Of a stretch of DNA of 64,000 nt, positions 60,780 to 64,000 are shown one piece after another. The stretch covers positions 1 through 64,000 of the forward strand of contig NZ_FRCR01000004.1 in NCBI RefSeq assembly GCF_900142995.1. The letters are read 5' to 3'. How positions within the stretch are numbered: the stretch's first letter is position 1; each line of letters begins with the position of its first letter. The notes below the pieces were generated by a model, which was not told where the DNA came from, made no database searches, and was given only the letters and a program-made list of their open reading frames with translations. Source of the DNA: Caldanaerovirga acetigignens. GTDB taxonomy: Bacteria > Bacillota > Thermosediminibacteria > Thermosediminibacterales > Thermosediminibacteraceae. The position numbers and the translations under genes were made by a program.

Positions 60780-61610
60780 TTAATTTGCTCGCATGTTCTT
60801 TAAAATTTCAATTTCCTTTTTGTAATTTTCTATCCCTCCGGGAGTTTCCAGCAAAAAGGGCCTGTCTTTTATGGCTTCGTGGTTTATCACTTTTTTCATC
60901 GTTTCCAGTCCCAGCACCCCTTCTCCCAGGTTTGCGTGCCTGTCCTTTCGGCTGGCAAGTCCAAACTTGCTGTCGTTCAAATGAATAACTTTCAACCTTT
61001 CGAGCCCTAAAATTTTATCGAACTCTTCCAAGACCTCATCTAAATGCTCCTTTACGTCATACCCCGCACCGTAAAGGTGGCAGGTATCCACGCACACCCC
61101 AAACGCCTCGGGGATGCCGGTTTTGTCCATAATATCGTAAAGCTGCTCAAAAGTGTATCCCACCTCACTCCCCATTCCCGCCATGGCCTCCAGGAGCACT
61201 ATCACCTTTTCCCTCCCGGTTACCACTTCTTTTAAAACAGCGGATATCCTTTCAATTCCGGCTTCGACTCCGTCACCGAGATGACTGCCCGGATGAATCA
61301 CGAGATATTCAGCGCCGACTTTTTCGAGCTTTTCTAAATCCTCTCTTATTACCATTTTGGTAAAATCTGCCGTTTCCTTTTTATTAGTCGCCATATTCAT
61401 AGTGTAAGGTGCGTGGGCGACTAGAGGACCGAAGTTTTCTCTTTTTCTTAATTCCTTTAACTTCTTAATATCACTTTCATCCAGGGCTTTTACGGCCCCA
61501 CCCCTGGGGTTGCGGGTAAAAAACTGCATCGTGTTGGCCCCTATCGAAAGGGCGTCTTTTACAGCCTTTTCGTAACCTTTTGATATAGATATGTGAGCAC
61601 CTATAAGCAA
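60780..61610 (-). CDS. nfo: Deoxyribonuclease IV (AP endonuclease)
   Basis: Zinc-dependent AP endonuclease of the xylose-isomerase-like fold. It begins MLIGAHISISKGYEKA; the metal ligands are seen in LVIHPGSHLGDG near 106, the Glu in VLLEAMAGMG near 142, the Asp-His in CVDTCHLYGAGYD near 175 and in VIHLNDSKFGLASRKDRHANLGEG near 212-235. The start is a TTG at 61610 with AAGGAG 8 bases upstream; longer frames run back into the dipeptidase end. Paired with nth. Confidence 0.94.
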   Translation of the reverse strand: MLIGAHISISKGYEKAVKDALSIGANTMQFFTRNPRGGAVKALDESDIKKLKELRKRENFGPLVAHAPYTMNMATNKKETADFTKMVIREDLEKLEKVGAEYLVIHPGSHLGDGVEAGIERISAVLKEVVTGREKVIVLLEAMAGMGSEVGYTFEQLYDIMDKTGIPEAFGVCVDTCHLYGAGYDVKEHLDEVLEEFDKILGLERLKVIHLNDSKFGLASRKDRHANLGEGVLGLETMKKVINHEAIKDRPFLLETPGGIENYKKEIEILKNMRAN

Positions 61611-61629
61611 AATCCATTCTCCTTTCATA

Positions 61630-62622
61630 TTAACTTTGAACCTTCTCATATACCCTCATGAAATTCCCACCCAAAATTTTTTCGATATCTTCATCAGAAT
61701 AACCTCTATGCACTAATCCGCGGGTGATGTTGATAAATTTCTCGCAGGACTCTAACCCCTCCACCTTACCATCAAAGCCGTCGAAATCGGAACCGATTCC
61801 CACGCAGTCGACACCGGCTTTGTCCACAATGTAATCTATGGCATCGAGCACTTTTTCCAAACTGCCTTTGGGTCCTCCATAGCTTGTAAAGTAAAAGCTC
61901 ACCCCGATGACCCCGCCCCTTTCGGCAACGGCCTTTATCTGTTCGTCATCGAGGTTCCGGGGAATATCCATGAATTTTCTCGGAAGGGCGTGGGAGACTA
62001 TAACCGGCTTTTCGCAAACTTCCAGCGCGTCCCAAAAACCTTTAGGAGAGATGTGAGCCAGGTCTACCACCATTCCCAGCCTTTCCATCTCCTTTATCAC
62101 TTCAACACCGAAACTTGAAAGTCCTCCATTGCTCCTTATGTCCCCGGCGCCATCGGCGATAGCGTTTCTGTTGTTCCAGGTGAGGATAATTGAGGAAACC
62201 CCCATTTTAGCATAAACTTCCAGCATGTCCAGGTCTCCCTGAAGGGCTTCTCCCCCTTCGATACTTATGAAGGCCGCGACTTTACCTTGATTAATTGCCT
62301 TTTTCGCATCGTCAAAAGACTGTGCAAGCATTATATCTTTCTCGTTCTTTTTTATTTCACGCGTCAATACGACTATTCCCTTTAACGTCGCGTGGACCGC
62401 ATCGCCGTACCATTCAGGCCTAACGAATACCGCGAATACTTGAGCCTTTATTCCGCCTGCTTTAAGCCTTGGTATGTCTACGTGTCCCTCCCCCGACCTT
62501 TCGCCTAAAGTTCGCTTCCCTTCTAACACTTGAAGGACAGTGTCACAGTGGGCGTCGAAAATGATGCTCTCTCTGTGGAGCCTTAAGGCTCTCTGCTCTT
62601 GTTCTTCACTTAACCGAAGCAC
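61630..62622 (-). CDS. M19 membrane-dipeptidase-family dipeptidase
   Basis: A 330-residue zinc dipeptidase of the renal dipeptidase type: the HxD ligands in FDAHCDTVLQ near 22, the bridging Glu in ISIEGGEALQGD near 120, His in VVDLAHISPKGFWD near 190 and SHALPRKF near 210, and the Asp in IGSDFDGFDG near 285. No signal peptide is visible, so a cytosolic role in peptide use is likely. The start is a GTG at 62622 with GGAGG 7 bases upstream. Confidence 0.9.
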   Translation of the reverse strand: MLRLSEEQEQRALRLHRESIIFDAHCDTVLQVLEGKRTLGERSGEGHVDIPRLKAGGIKAQVFAVFVRPEWYGDAVHATLKGIVVLTREIKKNEKDIMLAQSFDDAKKAINQGKVAAFISIEGGEALQGDLDMLEVYAKMGVSSIILTWNNRNAIADGAGDIRSNGGLSSFGVEVIKEMERLGMVVDLAHISPKGFWDALEVCEKPVIVSHALPRKFMDIPRNLDDEQIKAVAERGGVIGVSFYFTSYGGPKGSLEKVLDAIDYIVDKAGVDCVGIGSDFDGFDGKVEGLESCEKFINITRGLVHRGYSDEDIEKILGGNFMRVYEKVQS

Positions 62623-62737
62623 ATTATTTCCTCCATTTCTGTGCAAGGTTTTTTTATTTTTTATATTGTAGCTTATTCACATTAATTTTTCCACTCTTAT
62701 ACTTTAAAACTTTTCACTCTTAATCAAAATTCGATGG

Positions 62738-62743
62738 TATAAT
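62738..62743 (+). promoter_or_regulatory. -10 box ahead of the GATC methylase
   Basis: TATAAT 36 bases before the methylase start; no good -35 is seen. The 157-base gap to the dipeptidase start is AT-rich and holds nothing else recognised. Confidence 0.4.
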
Positions 62744-62779
62744 AATTCTAGAGGCAAGCCAAAAAGGAAGTGATGGCAA

Positions 62780-63745
62780 ATGCAAGCACTGAATTCGATG
62801 GAAATGATTAAAGGAAAACAATGTATGAGATTAAACAATGCTAAACCTTTTTTAAAGTGGGCAGGGGGAAAATCACAATTACTAGATGAATTATATAAGA
62901 GATTACCGTTAGCTTTTATTCAGAGTGGTGAAATAGAAAGATACGTTGAACCCTTTGTTGGTGGAGGTGCTTTTTTCTTCTTTATAAAGAGAAATTTTAA
63001 AGTTAGAGAATCGTTTCTACTTGATATAAATAGGGAACTTATGATAAGTTATAAGGTTATTCAGAATAATGTGAATGAGTTAATTGATGAGCTAAGAAAT
63101 ATTGAAGAAAGATACTTGAAATTATCAGAAGAGTACAGGAAACATTTTTACTATAATATTAGAGAGGAGTATAATAGACAAAAGAATAATTTTGATTACG
63201 CAAATTACAATTTTGACTGGATAAAAAGGGCAGCATCTTTAATTTTTTTAAATAAAACCTGTTTTAATGGATTATATAGATTGAACAAAAAAGGCGAATT
63301 TAATGTTCCTTTTGGGAAATACAAAAATCCTACCATTTGTGACAGTGAAAATTTAATAGCAGTACATAGAGCATTAGAAGATACGGAGATTATTTGTGCA
63401 GATTTTGAAGAAAGCAAAAAATACATACATAAGAACACTTTAGTGTACCTTGATCCTCCTTATCGCCCTTTAAGCGATACTTCTAATTTTACGAGTTATA
63501 GCGAGAGTGGGTTTAATGACGATGACCAAAGAAGGTTAGCTTATTTTTTTAAAGAAATGGATAAAAGAGGTGCTTATCTATTACTTAGCAATTCTGACCC
63601 TAAGAATGTAGATGTAAATGATAATTTCTTTGAGGAATTGTATTCTGGATTCATTTTAGAAAGAGTAAAGGCAAAAAGGCACATAAACTGCTATGGAAAT
63701 AAACGGGGTGAAATTAATGAATTGATTATAAGAAACTATAAATAG
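62780..63745 (+). CDS. dam: DpnM/Dam-type N6-adenine DNA methyltransferase
   Basis: Methylates adenine, very probably in GATC. The AdoMet-binding motif is PFLKWAGGKSQLL near 23-35 and EPFVGGGAFFF near 59-69; the catalytic motif is LDPPYRPLSDTS near 225; TCFNGLYRLNKKGEFNVPFG is typical of the GATC-specific D12 class. The ATG at 62780 follows AAGGAAGTGAT, a near-complete anti-16S match; an in-frame ATG at 62825 is an alternative. The gene is clearly more AT-rich than the preceding 60 kb and is followed by the cognate nuclease, so it looks recently acquired. Confidence 0.93.
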   Translation: MQALNSMEMIKGKQCMRLNNAKPFLKWAGGKSQLLDELYKRLPLAFIQSGEIERYVEPFVGGGAFFFFIKRNFKVRESFLLDINRELMISYKVIQNNVNELIDELRNIEERYLKLSEEYRKHFYYNIREEYNRQKNNFDYANYNFDWIKRAASLIFLNKTCFNGLYRLNKKGEFNVPFGKYKNPTICDSENLIAVHRALEDTEIICADFEESKKYIHKNTLVYLDPPYRPLSDTSNFTSYSESGFNDDDQRRLAYFFKEMDKRGAYLLLSNSDPKNVDVNDNFFEELYSGFILERVKAKRHINCYGNKRGEINELIIRNYK

Positions 63746-63756
63746 GAGGTTTAAGA

Positions 63757-64000
63757 ATGAAGGAATTATACTTAGAATTTTTAGACGTTGAAAATATAGA
63801 AAGTGTAATAGAAAAATTCCATGATACAATCATAGATACAAATAGAAGTTATAATTTTTTTGTTGATTGGGACAAAGTGAGAAACAATATTACCAAATAT
63901 AAAATTGAATTTCATATATTAAATAGTTTGGTTGGAAGTAAACAATTTGAGGATGATTTAAAAGAAATTTTACAAAAATATCCTCAAGTACTACCAGCTA
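63757..64000 (+). CDS. DpnII-like restriction endonuclease (5' part only)
   Basis: Eighty-one codons from ATG 63757 (AGGAGG 7 bases upstream) to the window edge. The stretch VRNNITKYKIEFHILNSLVG then SKQFEDDLKEILQKYPQV matches the N-terminus of DpnII as I remember it (NMNSLIGSK-like core followed by a YPE/VL segment). DpnII cuts unmethylated GATC. It lies 11 bases after the methylase stop, giving the expected methylase-nuclease order. AT-rich like its partner. Confidence 0.82.
   Translation, partial: MKELYLEFLDVENIESVIEKFHDTIIDTNRSYNFFVDWDKVRNNITKYKIEFHILNSLVGSKQFEDDLKEILQKYPQVLPA

Noticed and set aside
1..64000. tRNA/rRNA genes, CRISPR arrays, insertion sequences or prophage genes
   Set aside because: None was recognised by eye: no cloverleaf with a TTCGA-type arm, no regularly spaced repeats, no transposase or integrase motifs. 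A tRNAscan and IS search would settle it.

Overview
The window comes from a strictly anaerobic, spore-forming, amino-acid-fermenting member of the Clostridia (thermophile-like, Thermoanaerobacterales/Thermosediminibacter type by overall impression). Support: Wood-Ljungdahl (WL) folate enzymes and a carbon monoxide dehydrogenase, a selenocysteine formate dehydrogenase beside an [FeFe] hydrogenase, a tungsten-type aldehyde oxidoreductase, ornithine and histidine fermentation genes, and the spore protein SspI. Gene density is high, most genes are on the minus strand, and there are no tRNA, rRNA, CRISPR or insertion-sequence signals that I could see.

Layout. 1-7.3 kb: WL operon cooF-cooS-cooC-folT-fhs-DUF166-fchA-folD. 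7.4-10.9 kb: small ferredoxin, selenoprotein FdhF and [FeFe] hydrogenase, resembling a hydrogen-dependent CO2 reductase. 11-12.3 kb: a second, group-B-like [FeFe] hydrogenase. 12.4-15.5 kb: ferredoxin-AOR-ThiS/MoaD operon that ends in a previously unmarked small gene with two tandem in-frame UGA codons and a SECIS-like hairpin. 15.7-21.9 kb: hut operon converting histidine to glutamate and 5-formimino-THF. 22-28 kb: a peptidoglycan-binding mini-protein, sspI, and an ABC importer with a DUF3798 lipoprotein. 28-31 kb: sirtuin, LysR regulator, sfsA, DUF6391. 31-44 kb: ornithine fermentation locus (ord, ortA, ortB, oraS, oraE, frameshifted reactivase, nhaC-type antiporter, rocB-like M20 protein, ornithine racemase) with a RocR-like sigma-54 activator and three matching sigma-54 promoters. 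44-47 kb: thioredoxin-like protein, DUF1284, CCA transferase, phosphodiesterase. 47-58.8 kb: complete purKECSQLFMNHD operon behind a promoter and a guanine-type riboswitch. 58.9-62.6 kb: aminotransferase, nth, nfo, dipeptidase. 62.8 kb-end: AT-rich DpnII-like GATC restriction-modification genes, cut by the window edge.

How it fits together. Histidine degradation delivers one-carbon units on THF through a second cyclodeaminase into the same pool that FolD, FchA and Fhs use for formate; the formate dehydrogenase/hydrogenase couples formate to H2 and CO2; CooS/CooF and the AOR exchange low-potential electrons through ferredoxins. Ornithine is racemised, rearranged, oxidised and thiolytically split under sigma-54 control. 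The most interesting item is the tandem-UGA gene at 12416-12712: its hairpin carries the same GGTCT apical loop as the fdhF SECIS, and it shares an operon with AOR and a ThiS-like carrier that ends in Gly-Gly-Cys.
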